NCBI GenBank assembly: GCA_030068075.1
Contig: CM057827.1
Location: 69,268,500 to 69,332,499, forward strand
DNA from: Paguma larvata
Lineage: Eukaryota; Chordata; Mammalia; Carnivora; Viverridae
Direction of reading: 5' to 3'
Length of the DNA stretch: 64,000 nt
In this document: piece by piece, positions 35,440 to 45,690 of the stretch
Layout of the letters: each line of letters starts with the position of its first letter
How positions within the stretch are numbered: position 1 is the stretch's first letter
Notes under the pieces: generated by a model
Databases searched by the model: none
What the model was told of the DNA's origin: nothing
Seen by the model: only the letters and a program-made list of their open reading frames with translations
Position numbers and translations under genes: made by a program

Positions 35440-35468
35440 GTTCAACTTGCCTTCTTTTTCTTCTTTAG
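35440..35468 (+). other. Splice acceptor with polypyrimidine tract before the STXBP6 start-codon exon
   Basis: A pyrimidine-rich run (CTTGCCTTCTTTTTCTTCTT) is followed directly by TAG at 35466-35468. This is a strong mammalian 3' splice site and no other AG interrupts the tract. Its position 35 bases before the ATG is consistent with a 5' UTR exon upstream, outside the window. Confidence 0.8.
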
Positions 35469-35503
35469 AAAACTCGCCGTGTGCCCTCCTCAATTATTCC
35501 GCA
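35469..35503 (+). other. STXBP6: STXBP6 5' UTR part of the start-codon exon
   Basis: These 35 bases lie between the inferred splice acceptor and the ATG. They contain no upstream ATG and no in-frame stop, so the frame is technically open leftward into any upstream exon. The start at 35504 is chosen because it matches the known amisyn N-terminus. The left limit depends on the acceptor call; a transcript would confirm it. Confidence 0.75.
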
Positions 35504-35657
35504 ATGAGTGCCAAGTCTGCCATCAGCAAGGAAATTTTTGCACCTCTCGATGAAAGGATGCTGGGAGCCGTCCAAGTCAAGAGGAGGACAAAGAAAAAGA
35601 TTCCTTTCTTGGCAACTGGGGGTCAAGGCGAATATTTAACATACATCTGCCTGTCAG
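35504..35657 (+). CDS. STXBP6: STXBP6 (amisyn) first coding exon, N-terminal 51 codons (partial CDS)
   Basis: The ATG at 35504 opens 51 codons plus one base of a split codon before a GT donor. The peptide begins MSAKSAISKEIFAPLDERML and ends YLTYICLS, which I recognise as the start of amisyn (about 210 residues in mammals). Family knowledge: amisyn is a brain-enriched cytosolic protein with an N-terminal PH-like (Sec3-type) phosphoinositide-binding domain and a C-terminal SNARE coil. It binds syntaxin-1 and SNAP-25 and limits vesicle fusion. This exon holds only the start of the PH-like domain, including a basic run KRRTKKK at residues 26-32, a plausible lipid-contact patch (inference). The start context has G at -3 and A at +4. 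The next base of the split codon is G, fitting the Val that follows Ser51 in the family. The reading frame stays open past the donor to 35881, but that is intron read-through. No frameshift or stop is seen. The rest of the protein lies outside the window. Confidence 0.95.
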
Positions 35658-35663
35658 GTAATG
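35658..35663 (+). other. Splice donor after the STXBP6 start-codon exon
   Basis: The exon ends ...CTGTCAG and the intron starts GTAATG. The junction interrupts a codon after its first base (phase 1), matching the Ser-Val step expected in amisyn. The donor has G at -1 and GTAA at +1 to +4, close to consensus. Confidence 0.85.
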
Positions 35664-37644
35664 AAAACCAGACCTTAAGAATATTGAATCCGCTTCATTT
35701 TAAAACAGTTAATTCTGAGGTATCCAAGAGGGTCGTATACCCAGCTTTTGCACATATCTACTCTTCCAGTCTTGTTTCCTGTTTCTCTCGTTGTCCTTTC
35801 TGGTCCTTCTTTCCTAGTGGCACCTCTACTTTTGAGGTTGCTTTGTGCGGGAACGGGAATGAAGTTCAGCTTTCAACGTAGTTTCTAGTTCATGAAGTGC
35901 TTCTCTTCAGAGGCTGACAGACAGATTTGTTTGGCCATACTTTCCTTCACTAGGACATTGACAGAAAGCGGGTTCTCCTCTAGGATTTTTTTTTTGCTTT
36001 AGGATAATTCCCGGTATCTGGATAATTGTCATTACCACCAGCCTGAGTTTCATTGGGTTTCTTTTTCTTAACAGTTTCCAATAATCAGTAATAGTTTGTC
36101 TCAAGATAAATATGGACACCTTAGGGAATGTGAGAAAGTAGGTGCAGAGCCCAAATCATTGCTTGGCCTGACATCTGTCCCTTGTCAGAAACAAGCATCT
36201 GTTCTAGTAAGCTTAGAATTTTGTTGAATTATTATTTTTTTTTCTTTCTGCTTGTGATCGTAGATGTGTGGGACTTCCTGTGGATTCCTACCAAGTTTTT
36301 GAGATAAAATTTGGATAAGTTTTCCACAGAATTGTGGTAATGCTAAGCTGAGCACCTGAGGCATTTGTAATAAATCTGATAATACTTCTTGTAACTGGGC
36401 AATGGAAGAATGAAGCTTACCCTAATTCATCTTTCTTTAGTTCCTTCACTCGTGGCTTGGGAATAAAACTTGATTTTTGGATGAATTTTTAGATTAAAAA
36501 AAAAAAGCTTCTGACTAAGTTGATCAGAATTCATTTCAGAAAGAATATGTAAAGATAATGGTAAGACTGTATCTTAGTTTATAATGAAATGGTAACATAC
36601 CCTTTTGGTAAGAACGTCTTCTCAGTGGTTAGGAGACCGTTTTTATTTAAATGCGTGTGAGAGAACTGACCTTGAAATATTCGTCTTTCTTTCTGAATTC
36701 CAAATTAGGATTAGATTAATAAAAATTGGTTATTATTGGAGGACATTTGCATTCCCCTAGTGTGCTGGGCAGTGCTTGGCATATAATAGGGGCTCAATTA
36801 ATAATCTAATGACTAAGTGGAAGAAAGAAGAAGCCTTTCCTAATACCTTCCCAAGTATTTTGTTAATGAGATTCAGGTCTTAAAAATATTTTCATAATCT
36901 TACATTTTGATTCTACAGTTCTGTTTGCACCAAAAATGAATAGAATGCATGATAATGAATTTTGTTTTGTGTTTGGGCTGAGCTGAACCTGAGCCGAGTA
37001 TGGGCACATAGTGACTCTAATTTAATTTTATTAAGTTTTATTCCGTCTGTGTTTCGTTGAGATTTCCCGAAGACGGGTAGTCGAAGGAAAGCCGGATGGT
37101 CTAGAAGTCACCAGAGTTTTGCCTAATACATACCTTTGACTGGAAAAGACAGCAGTTCTGTTTGCATTTGAGGCATATGCTACTGTCAGCCTATTTCCGA
37201 TCTCAAAATCTGCAAGGGCGGTACAGAGACTCTGCCTGCCTTGTCTCAGTGAAATAGTGGGACCGTTTCCCCCGCCCTGGGAGATAATGACCTGGATTTA
37301 TCCGATAACTGCAGTTTCCCTTGTAGATTACCCAGACTGTAGTCTTCAAGTTTGAAACGATGAGAATTGCTTTTTCAGAATTCCATTCTAATGGAGGAAA
37401 ATATTTTGTTCTGATAGTCTTCATCGTCATTCTTTTCATGGATTTGAATCACAAGAGGATAGGTTGATAAAGTAGACCTGACATTGAAGCAGATGGTGTG
37501 AGGAATTTGGGGCAGGAGACGACCAAACAACTTTGACACCCAAGTTTTTGCAGTTTGATTTTTATTATAACTGAGAAAGGAGGAGGCTTCTTTATTTCCT
37601 AACTTATGTGAAGCTTAGAGACATAAGGTAATGTTTTAACTGAC
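35664..37644. other. Intronic flank right of the STXBP6 exon
   Basis: Only a short L2/MIR-like tail (GGCATATAATAGGGGCTCAA at 36777) is seen. No SINE is present for 3.7 kb right of the exon. Confidence 0.4.
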
Positions 37645-37990
37645 AAGTAATTAATTCGTCAAATATTTATTAAGATTTTTTTATTTTATGTGCTGAGCAC
37701 TCTAGGTGCTGGGCATGCAGTTAGGAGAAAAACTCATGAAGCTTCCTCTGTTCGATGGGGAAGGAGCAGTAGACATCAATCAACTCCTCACTAAAATAAA
37801 CATAATTATTAACATGAAAAGGCTCAAAAGGAACGATACAGGGATGCGAAAGCACGTCTGAGAAGGATTTGTCCTGGCTGGGAGAACCCAGAGCTGCGAG
37901 AAAAGTAGGCCCGCCCAGGGTCTGAAGAGACAAGGTGCAGTGAGCATTCCTGGCCCAGGGAAGGGCAGCCTCATTAAAAGACTGCGCTGG
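37645..37990 (-). repeat. L2 LINE 3' relic
   Basis: TCGTCAAATATTTATTAAGA at 37656, then GCACTCTAGGTGCTGGGCAT and further on TCCTGGCCCAGGGAAGGGCA, follow the reversed L2. Confidence 0.6.
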
Positions 37991-38689
37991 ATTTTGAGTA
38001 GCTCCTTTTCTCCCATTCGGTCTCAGGATGACCCCCCTTGTAGTTCAACTCACAGAGGCAGGCGGCTGTGAAGTGAAAGCAGAGCCCTGGAATGACAGCC
38101 TCCTTCCTGCTGTTAGTGTGAACACCCACGCCTTCTGGGAGGCCAGGCTCTTCTACCCTTGTGGTTTGGTTGATGAAAACCAGCTCTCCAATTTGAGCAG
38201 GCCAGATCTGTTCAAATTAAGGCAACGTCAGCAAGTAATATTTAACCACTTTTCAAGCAGCGTAAAAAGTTCTAAAACAACTTTTTCTAGGGGGAGACTA
38301 TCCTAGCTTTCAAACCTTGCCAGCACACGCACGTGAGCATGAGTGCTGTAGGTATCCAGTGTCTTTTACTGATTGGTGTGTGTGTGTGAGGCCAACAAAT
38401 TTCAGACCTGAGAGGGCGAGCCTGTGATCCTAAGAGTTATTATTTTCAGAGTGAATTGCATGTCTTTTGGAGGAATCCAGAAAGATGTTGGAGCAGGAGA
38501 AGTAAGATGATCTTTCTTGGGTTATTTAGCCGTGGTTGTGTCAGGAGAGAAATAATCTCTCTGGTTCTTTCATGGGGCCTTGGAATAGAATTTGAATGTT
38601 TCTCAGACTTCCCAAGTGGCTTCTTGGATGGTGTACAGACATTTATTTACTGACATGCTTTGGTCGATTTGCATTCTCAAAGCCTGTTT

Positions 38690-39365
38690 TCCACTTTTTC
38701 TTTTTGGCAATGGCTAAAATCAAAAAGACTGACAATACCAAGTGTGAGCAAGCACAGGGAGCAGTTTGAACTCTCAAACTTGGCTGGTGGGAATGTTCAC
38801 CAACTGCTTTGGTGAACAATTTGGCAGTTTTGTGTAAATTCAAATGTGCACTCTGACTCAGCAACTCTACTCCGAGTCGTTTACCCAAGAGAAATTAGAA
38901 AAACATGTCCCCATAAAGACATGTACACAGAAGTTGGTAACAGTCTTATTTATAAGAACCAATACTCAGAACTCAAGTGTCCATCTACATGTGAATGAAC
39001 AAACAAATTATTCTATCTGCGGAATACTCCCTAAGAAATGAATTGCTAGTACATGAAGCAACATGTAGTACTCAAAAGCCTCATGTTACATGAAAGAAAA
39101 GACTGCATGCTGTATGATTCTTTTTATATGAAATTCTAGAATGGCCAGAACTTAAGCTGCAGTGACAGAAAGCCCTTTGGTGGCTGACAGGGTTGGGGTC
39201 AAGGGGCATGAGGGAATTTTTTGCTATGGTCTAAGTGTTCTATATGTTGATCGAGGTGATGGTTATTTGGGTATATATCTTTTTCACAACTTTTATCAAA
39301 CTGTCTACTAAAAATAGGTACGTTTTATTATATGTAAAGATATCAGCAAAATCTATTTTTAAAAA
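38690..39365 (+). mobile_element. Old L1 3' relic
   Basis: GGCTGGTGGGAATGTTCACC at 38781, GTGCACTCTGACTCAGCAAC at 38848, GTTTACCCAAGAGAAATTAG at 38879 and AAGTGTCCATCTACATGTGA at 38975 are diagnostic for the 3' part of an old mammalian L1, forward strand. It covers the end of ORF2 and the 3' UTR, and stops and indels are frequent. Confidence 0.8.
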
Positions 39366-39404
39366 AACTGTTATAGAGTCACTAGTGGGATGATCGTAAG
39401 ACTC

Positions 39405-39633
39405 TATTAACCTTCAGGGTGCCTGGGCTGCTCAGTCACTTGAGCATCCGAATCTTGGTTTCGGCTCAGGTCATGATCTCACAGTTTGTGAGATCAAGCT
39501 CCGCATCAGGCTCTGTGCTGGCAGTGTGGAGCCTGCTTGGGATTCTCTCTCTCCTTCTCTCTCTGCCTTTCCCCTGCTCTCTCTCTCTCAAAAATTAATA
39601 AATAAACTTAAAAAAAAGAATTTATTAGCCTTC
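39405..39633 (+). mobile_element. Carnivore tRNA-Lys SINE, forward, with near-perfect target duplication
   Basis: The body is 39416-39622 (CTGGCAGTGTGGAGCCTGCT sub-type). TATTAACCTTC (39405-39415) and TATTAGCCTTC (39623-39633) flank it with one change. Confidence 0.92.
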
Positions 39634-40424
39634 TTATATCTCCAGCCTTCCTCCTGTAAGGAGGACACAAAGTAGCCCTCTCCTTCATACAAATGAGAAG
39701 TTATCCTAGATAGCCATTGTGAGCCCTCAAACAGAAGCCACTGCAGCAGGCGGGCCTGTGCTTGAATCTGTATGATGTAAACGTCAGTGCATTCTAAGTT
39801 CCTTACAGCACCTGACACATTGCCAGGCACACTATCCATTGGGTTTAAATAGAAGACGCTATTTAAATTTGTGGCTTACTACATGCTTGATTATACTTTA
39901 GACTAAAATTTAGAACTGTTAACTCCTTCGAAGCATAACACAAGCCCCACTCCCAATAATTACTACAGTTGGTTGCCCCTTTGGTGAAACTTGGGTCTTA
40001 AAAACTAAACTGGAAATGTGCTAAGAGGTTAAAAACCAGTTTATTAGTGGAGGCCAGTTAGCCACTGAACATTCCACAACTTCATGCTTAAAATCTGTTT
40101 TCCCAGTCCTGTTTTAATTCAGTATGTGTAGTGTACAATGCTAGCCTTCACATGCATAAATGGAGAGAAATCTTTCCTTGGATGTTACTCATTGTCCCCA
40201 TAAAAAGGAGCGTGAAGAAATTTTAATTTTCGTGATTAATACATTCCTTTACATCTTTTGTTGAAACAAAATCTCAATCTTTTGAAAATGATTTTAAATG
40301 TTTAGAGAGAAAAATTTTCTTATTTTATAGTTCTGAATGATCTTTGATGAAATAATTTATATAAATGGATCACCGTGGAAGGTAATTATGTGGGATAGGA
40401 GCCTAAAACCCGGCAGTGCTGCTC
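39634..40424. other. Intronic stretch, nothing recognised
   Basis: AT-rich; no exon or nameable repeat. Confidence 0.4.
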
Positions 40425-40840
40425 TTCATCTCAGCGGTTGCCAATCCTACATGTTCCTTGAGAATCACCTTGAGGGGCGCCTGGGTGGCTCAGTTGGTTA
40501 GGCGGCTGACTTCGGCTCAGGTCATGATCTCACGGTCTGTGAGTTCGAGCCCCGCGTCGGGCTCTGTGCTGACAGCTCAGAGCCTGGAGCCTGCTTCGGA
40601 TTTGGTATCTCCCTCTCTCTCTGCCCGTCCCCTGCTCATACTCTGTCTCTATGTCTCTCAAAAATAAATAAACGTTAAAAAAAATTAAAAAAAAAAAAAA
40701 GAATCACCTTGAGAACTTTTCAAAATCCAGATCTAGGTGCTACTGCAGAAGCACCAGCAGGGAGTGGTAAAACTTACTGTACTTTGAATGTGTTATCTCG
40801 AAGATACTGAAGCCAAGGTTGAGAAGTTTCATTACGATGG
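40425..40840. mobile_element. MER5A-type hAT DNA transposon relic, split by a SINE
   Basis: TTGAGAATCACCTTGAG (left) and GAACTTTTCAAAATCCAGATCTAGG (right, continuing past the SINE) match MER5A's TTAGAATCACCTGGGGAGCTTT region. AAGGTTGAGAAGTTTC near 40817 is the worn terminal repeat. The SINE at 40475-40699 interrupts it. Confidence 0.6.
40461..40713 (+). mobile_element. Feline tRNA-Lys SINE, forward, near consensus, with 14-bp target-site duplication
   Basis: The body is 40475-40699 with the consensus-like head GGGCGCCTGGGTGGCTCAGT, GTTCGAGCCCCGCGTCGGG and CTGACAGCTCAGAGCCTGGA. It ends in an A tail of about 15. AGAATCACCTTGAG occurs exactly at 40461-40474 and 40700-40713. The copy still retains CpGs, which argues that it is young. 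Confidence 0.97.
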
Positions 40841-41499
40841 GGAGTTCTCCTCTGGGTTGTCTGACTGGTATGCTTGACGTAACAATACCTTTTTGTACTC
40901 CACTCTATCCAAAAAGTACTTCTTGGCCCTTCATGTTTTATTACCATGTTCAGATCTCTGAATTTTTCTGGGCTTCAGTTCATTCGCTTGACAAATTCAA
41001 AGGTCCCTTTGGGTTCTGAGGTTCTAGGATTCTGAACCCTTTGGAAATTTTATACCAAATCGCATTCTTATTTATACACATCACGTAGGGAGAAATGTAT
41101 GCTGTTAATAATCCAAATGGACATTTCAAGCATTTATGAGGGTTTGAGAGCATTCTTTATAGGTCGTTTTTGGAATGAGGGTAAGCAAAGTTCATTGTCA
41201 GCAGCCTGGCATAGAAAGAAATTCTTTTCATCCACTTTCTAATTCTGACCGGATCTCATCTCAAGGTCTATCAATATTAGCAAAGAGAGAAGGGAAGAAT
41301 ACAAGACAGATGAAATGTGACCTTGATAGAAATGGTTTCATTAGGAATGGCGAGTTAACTTTCCAAGAGTTTTTTTATCCAGGAAAATGAAAAAACCCAC
41401 TCTGAACTTAGAGGTATACAAACATATTCGTAGTAAAAGAAATACAAAACAACTACAATAAATCTATATTTATCATTCTTTATTATAGAAGTAGTATAT
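40841..41499. other. Intronic stretch, nothing recognised
   Basis: No exon or nameable repeat was seen. Confidence 0.4.
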
Positions 41500-41569
41500 A
41501 TTACTACTTTAGACTAAAATTTAGACTACTACTTTAGACTAATTTATGTAGAAAAATTTATGTAGAAAA
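41500..41569. repeat. Two adjoining micro-duplications
   Basis: ACTACTTTAGACTAA occurs twice (near 41503 and 41529), followed by TTTATGTAGAAAAA twice (41543-41569, period 14). Confidence 0.8.
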
Positions 41570-41823
41570 AAACCCCACTAGTCTTACCTATATTATTTGT
41601 TGTAATTCCAGGTAATCCTCACAGCGTTCCTATCAGTTAGGTGTTCTGTTCTTCATTTCACAGATGAAGGAACCAGTCTTCATCAGAAGTCATGCCATCC
41701 CAGTTATTTTGGAAGTAACAGACTGGGAAATCCACTCAGTCCTTCTTACCCTGGTGGCCACGCTTGTACTGCCCTAGTACCTCATTTCTTCTGATTTAGG
41801 TCACAAGGGGGTGTGGTGGAGAG

Positions 41824-42037
41824 AGGACCATGTTTTGTTTTGTGTTTTATTTTTAGAGAGAGAGAATCAGTGGGGGGAAGCAAAGGGGGGAGGGACAGAG
41901 GATCCAAAGTGGGCTCTATGCTGACAGCAGAGAACCTGGCATGGGGTCTGAACTCACAAACCATAGATCATGATCGGAGCTGAAGTCGAATCTCAACCAA
42001 CCGAGCCACCCAGAGGACCCTGAAAGGGCCGTGTTTT
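41824..42037 (-). mobile_element. Carnivore tRNA-Lys SINE, reverse, diverged
   Basis: The reversed head AACCGAGCCACCCAGAGGAC ends near 42018, and GGGCTCTATGCTGACAGCAG sits mid-element. Flanks AGGACCATGTTTT (41824-41836) and AGGGCCGTGTTTT (42025-42037) form an 11-of-13 target duplication. Confidence 0.9.
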
Positions 42038-42485
42038 AAGGACTAGATTCCCCCCTAACCTTTCAAAACTGGTAAGACATTGAAAAGTTTTGACCTGTAG
42101 TCTTGCTGTAATTTCTGAGATTATTGACTAATAGACTCTTCTACATTTGTAATATGCATCAGGGTAAGTCCCTTCCCTCATTATTGCAGGAATCTGACAT
42201 GTCAATCCAGCCAGAAAACTTTAAGTAGCTCTAGAGGACAGTGCAGTAAAAAAATTACTTCTAGTGCCTTGATTATGATTCTTCCTAGATTCTCTTTTAT
42301 AGAAATGAAGTATCCTCTATTATACTTTATATTGAGAATCTGGCTCTTTTGTATATGTGCATAGACACGTTTGATTAAAACATTTGTAACAACAATAATC
42401 CTCAGGTAGGTGGAGGTGAAAGTGGGGAGAGCGTTTTCTGAAATGTCTTCTGGCCCAGTGGATTCTGCCACCTGATGTTATTTAC
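42038..42485. other. Intronic stretch, nothing recognised
   Basis: No exon or nameable repeat was seen. Confidence 0.4.
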
Positions 42486-42706
42486 AAATGACCTTCAATG
42501 TAGGGGCGTCTCGGTGGCTCAGTTGGTAAAGCATCCAACTTTGGCTTAGGTCATGATCTCATGGTTCGTGAGCATGGTCTCTGCTGTCAGCACAGAGCCT
42601 GCTTTGGCTTCTTTGTCCCCGTCTTTGTCCTTCCCCCGCTTGCTCGCGCGCTCTCTCTCTCTCAAAAATAAACGTTTTAAAAATAAATAAATGGCCTTCG
42701 GTATAG
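42486..42706 (+). mobile_element. Carnivore tRNA-Lys SINE, forward, internally deleted
   Basis: The body is 42504-42688. The head GGGGCGTCTCGGTGGCTCAG is present, but after GTTCGTGAGCATGG the box-B region and the following segment are missing or scrambled, jumping to CTGTCAGCACAGAGCCTGCT. Flanks at 42486-42503 and 42689-42706 match at 14 of 18 bases, all differences being transitions. Confidence 0.9.
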
Positions 42707-42784
42707 CACCTGCCATACACCTATCGCATGATTCAGTGCTTAATATAATTAGGTTGGCACCAAGCCTACCTTCGAATTAGTTAT

Positions 42785-43065
42785 AGTAATAATACTAGTA
42801 GTAGTAATGGTAGTTACTTAGTTTCTATAGCAGATGTGGTTCTTTGCCCTTTATATATATTCACTCATTTAATCCTCACAGCAGTATTACAAGGTAGTTA
42901 ACAGTACTGTCTTCATTTTGTAGATGAGGAAACTGAGCATTTAGAAGTAAATTAGCTTGCCCAAGATCATCTTATGAGTTTGCCATAAGGGATTATGAGT
43001 TACCAAACAGGGATTTGAATCCAGGTAGTGTGATCGTAGGTCTGTATTCCCTTAGCCACTGTGTT
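42785..43065 (-). repeat. MIR SINE relic, near full length
   Basis: TTTAATCCTCACAGCAGTAT at 42868, TTTTGTAGATGAGGAAACTG at 42917 and GGGATTTGAATCCAGGTAGT at 43009 make this one of the best-preserved MIRs here (reverse). Confidence 0.88.
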
Positions 43066-43494
43066 TCCTCTCACCACCCCACATAAGAATTATATGAGAG
43101 AGAATGTCCCAAACCAAACTTCTTTTCTTACCCTCCTTACACAACTGTAGTGATAATCATATCTTCATATTACTCTGCGTTCCTACAGGTTTAGGCCTTG
43201 GTTGGTCTTGGCCGGTGGTGGCAATCTCATACGCCAGTAACTGGACTGTTAACAAAGCCTATCAGAATGACAGCGGATGTCCTTGACTCTTTGACAAAAT
43301 TTGTTCCCTGGGGGAATTCTGAGAGGCTCCTGACAGAACACTGCCATGTAGGAACTTGTTTTGTTCAGTTACATAATAGAAAAAAAGTGGATGCCTTAAC
43401 ATCTTTTTAGAGCTTCCTTAATGGTCCTAGAGCTCTTCCTGTGAAAACTGGTGGTAATATGTGTGTCTTCTAAAGCCTGGTGAATAGGAGATGC
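43066..43494. other. Intronic stretch, nothing recognised
   Basis: No exon or nameable repeat was seen. Confidence 0.4.
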
Positions 43495-43640
43495 CAAAAA
43501 TGGGTAACTAAGCCCTTCACGGGTATTAACTCTCGTAATCCTCACAGTGGTCTTGTGACGTGGCTTCTGCTTTACAGATGAACCAGCGGAGGCCTGAAGT
43601 GGGGGTGAGTGCACCACGCAGGGCCAGGCGGCCGGAGAGT
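43495..43640 (-). repeat. MIR SINE relic
   Basis: TAATCCTCACAGTGGTCTTG at 43536 and GCTTTACAGATGAACCAGCG at 43569 mark a reversed MIR core. Confidence 0.65.
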
Positions 43641-44310
43641 GATGGGCTGAGACGCACCTCTGGGCCCATCTCTCTGCAAAGCGGGCGTGCTCGTTCGTCT
43701 GTTTTCTAGGGTGCGGCTGGGTCTGAGAGACAGAACTCTCCCCTTCCTCAGGAACAGTGTGGCAGCATTCCTTGACTGAGCAGAGCGTTTTCATCTCTGA
43801 GGGTTTAGAGGATATGCTGTCAACCACTCGAGCTTTTCTAGTGGTTTCGCACGCCAACGGAGTTTTCTTTTTCCATTCTCTCATGTATGCGTTCCAGTAC
43901 CGAAGCCAGATGGAAACAAGGGAAAACTCTTGACAGAGGCTAGTGCCAAAACATTTCATTTAAAAAGGAAACTCCATCTGTGTGCTCTCCTACCACACGG
44001 CCCACTGCTGAGAGCAGGAATTTCACCGCCGATTCAGTTACATTCGCTTTGATTAATTTCGACTCATTGCAAAGGTAGGGCACGCGTTGGTTAGGGAGAT
44101 GGCAAACTGAGGCAGCTCCCCTTCTGGAACATGGCTGGCGAGGCCCTGTGTACCTGGCAGCCGCCGACCAAGAAGGCAGGGTGGTAATCCGTGCAGATGC
44201 ACTCTTCGTTGGTGATGGTCGTCTCAGTTACCGCTTTTAGACGGTAGTGCTCTTTGTCGTGATATTGCACGTTGAACAGAATCAGGATTTCATTTGTCGG
44301 TAGTTGGAGT
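43560..44310. other. CpG-retaining patch
   Basis: CpG pairs are several times denser than in flanking intron: clusters such as AGGCGGCCGG, GCGGGCGTGCTCGTTCG, GTTTCGCACGCCAACGG, GCACGCGTTGG and GCAGCCGCCGACC. GC content is only moderate, so it is not a classic CpG island. It could be a regulatory element or simply a locally unmethylated patch (inference). Confidence 0.4.
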
Positions 44311-44487
44311 CAGAAGCACTCTGGGATGCTACCAGTCAGTGTTGCTCCCTGTTTTCTTCTAGCCCAAAATAGTTACAAAACACAGGCTTAGGTGTAAGAC
44401 TGACTTAGGCTAAAATACTGACCGTATGAGCTCTTTGAGACTAAATTTTATCATCTGTAAAATGGAAATTATAGATATTTCTCTCTT

Positions 44488-44572
44488 TATATATATATAT
44501 ATATATATGTATGTGTATATATGTGTGTGTATATATATATAAAATTAACTGAAATATATATGTGTGTGTATA
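44488..44572. repeat. AT/GT microsatellite complex
   Basis: About 10 AT units, followed by mixed TATG/TGTG/ATAT blocks to about 44572. Confidence 0.9.
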
Positions 44573-45549
44573 GAGCCTGATACATTAGAGGCCTTCAGCT
44601 TTATGAGTAAGTTATCTTGTCGAAATCTTGTCATTATCTTGTCATTAAATGGGACATCCACCGGTTCTTGCCATACAAAGCTAATTCATCCGCAGTTTAG
44701 AAAACATGTTAATATATGTGAGTGGACAGGCTTCCGGGACCCATATCATGTGAGACAAAAACCACACGAAAAGCCCAGATTTGCCTTGGCAGTTTCCTCC
44801 CTCCTCGTCCATAGGTTTTTCCCTCCCCCCACCCCTCTTTGTCCCACTTCTGCTAGGGATCTCATAGGCATCCTGACTTCCGGTTTCTAAACCAAGCTCC
44901 TCTTAAGTTTCTATGTTCCAAAATTATTCTGCACACCTCAAGCTAGAAAAGGGGGGGGGGGGGGAGGCAGTGCACATCACACTTTTGCTTCTGAGAGTCC
45001 ATTCTGATTTCATGGATATTTGTGCCTTACTGGATATACTGGATGCTGAAGTTGTTGTGTTTAGGCCTCTTTATCCAACTTTGCGAGGAGTTAGGACCGG
45101 CTCAGTTGATGGAGTTCCTGTCCCTGAAATGGGAGATGTTGTTTTCCTACACCTACCTTCAGTGGATCAAAAGACAAATTGAAACAAAATAAAACAAAAC
45201 ATTCTCTGGGGTCAGTCAAGTGCACTTTAAGCAAACAGCAGAAGTGGGAGAGGCTGGTACAAACGCCTGTGGACCCAGCTTTTGAGCCCAGATCAGGTTC
45301 TTATTTGCCCAAGTCTTTCCTGTTACCCTTCCTTTAGAGAGAGAAAGAACAAATATGAGTGATATTCATATCCCAGAACCCATCCCAGTTACAGTCGTGC
45401 TACACCATATGCAGAATTTTCCACGAGAAACTATAAATAGCCGCAAGGACAGGGAGGTTTCCAGGTTGTCTAGTACATGAAGAATAAACGACCAGTTACC
45501 GTGCTCCGGACTTGAGCACATCGCTCCCCGGCCTCCCGTGTCATATTCG
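44573..45549. other. Intronic stretch with a G homopolymer
   Basis: A run of 14 G at 44951-44964 is the only marked structure. No exon or nameable repeat. Confidence 0.4.
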
Positions 45550-45690
45550 TACTAGCACTTAGTAACTTAGTATTGCTGGGTTGTTTTGTCGGCTTAGTTT
45601 CTGTTTACCTCCCCAGACTGCTGGCCCCTAGAGGGTAGGGACCGTGTTCTAGACGGCTCTCTGTCCCAAGTGGAATGGGTGAGCACCGGG
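45550..45690 (+). repeat. L2 LINE relic (weak)
   Basis: GTTTACCTCCCCAGACTGCT then CTAGAGGGTAGGGACCGTGT matches the forward L2 3' region. Confidence 0.5.

Larger units (their letters stand above)
1..35468 (+). other. STXBP6: STXBP6 upstream intron (3' portion)
   Basis: No recognisable coding exon, promoter-like CpG island or poly(A)-site pattern is seen left of the acceptor at 35468. Mammalian STXBP6 is known for very long introns, and this 35 kb is read as the end of the intron between a non-coding first exon and the start-codon exon. An unrecognised alternative 5' exon cannot be excluded from sequence alone. Confidence 0.75.

Noticed and set aside
35402..35881. 159-codon open frame around the STXBP6 exon
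   Set aside because: Only 35504-35657 is exon. The frame is open by chance on both sides of clear splice sites, so the full stretch is not a protein.
40475..40560. tRNA-like sequence with A- and B-box words
   Set aside because: It is the tRNA-Lys-derived head of the SINE, without a clover-leaf or mature tRNA 3' end. The same holds for the other SINE heads.
43396..43959. 187-codon reverse-strand frame
   Set aside because: It passes through a MIR relic, has no recognisable domain or splice signals, and lies in a CpG-rich patch where stop codons are rarer.
44094..44309. 72-codon reverse open stretch with a Cys-containing peptide
   Set aside because: It looked briefly like a broken retrogene. 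There is no ATG, no recognisable family, no poly(A) and no target duplication, and this length is expected by chance.
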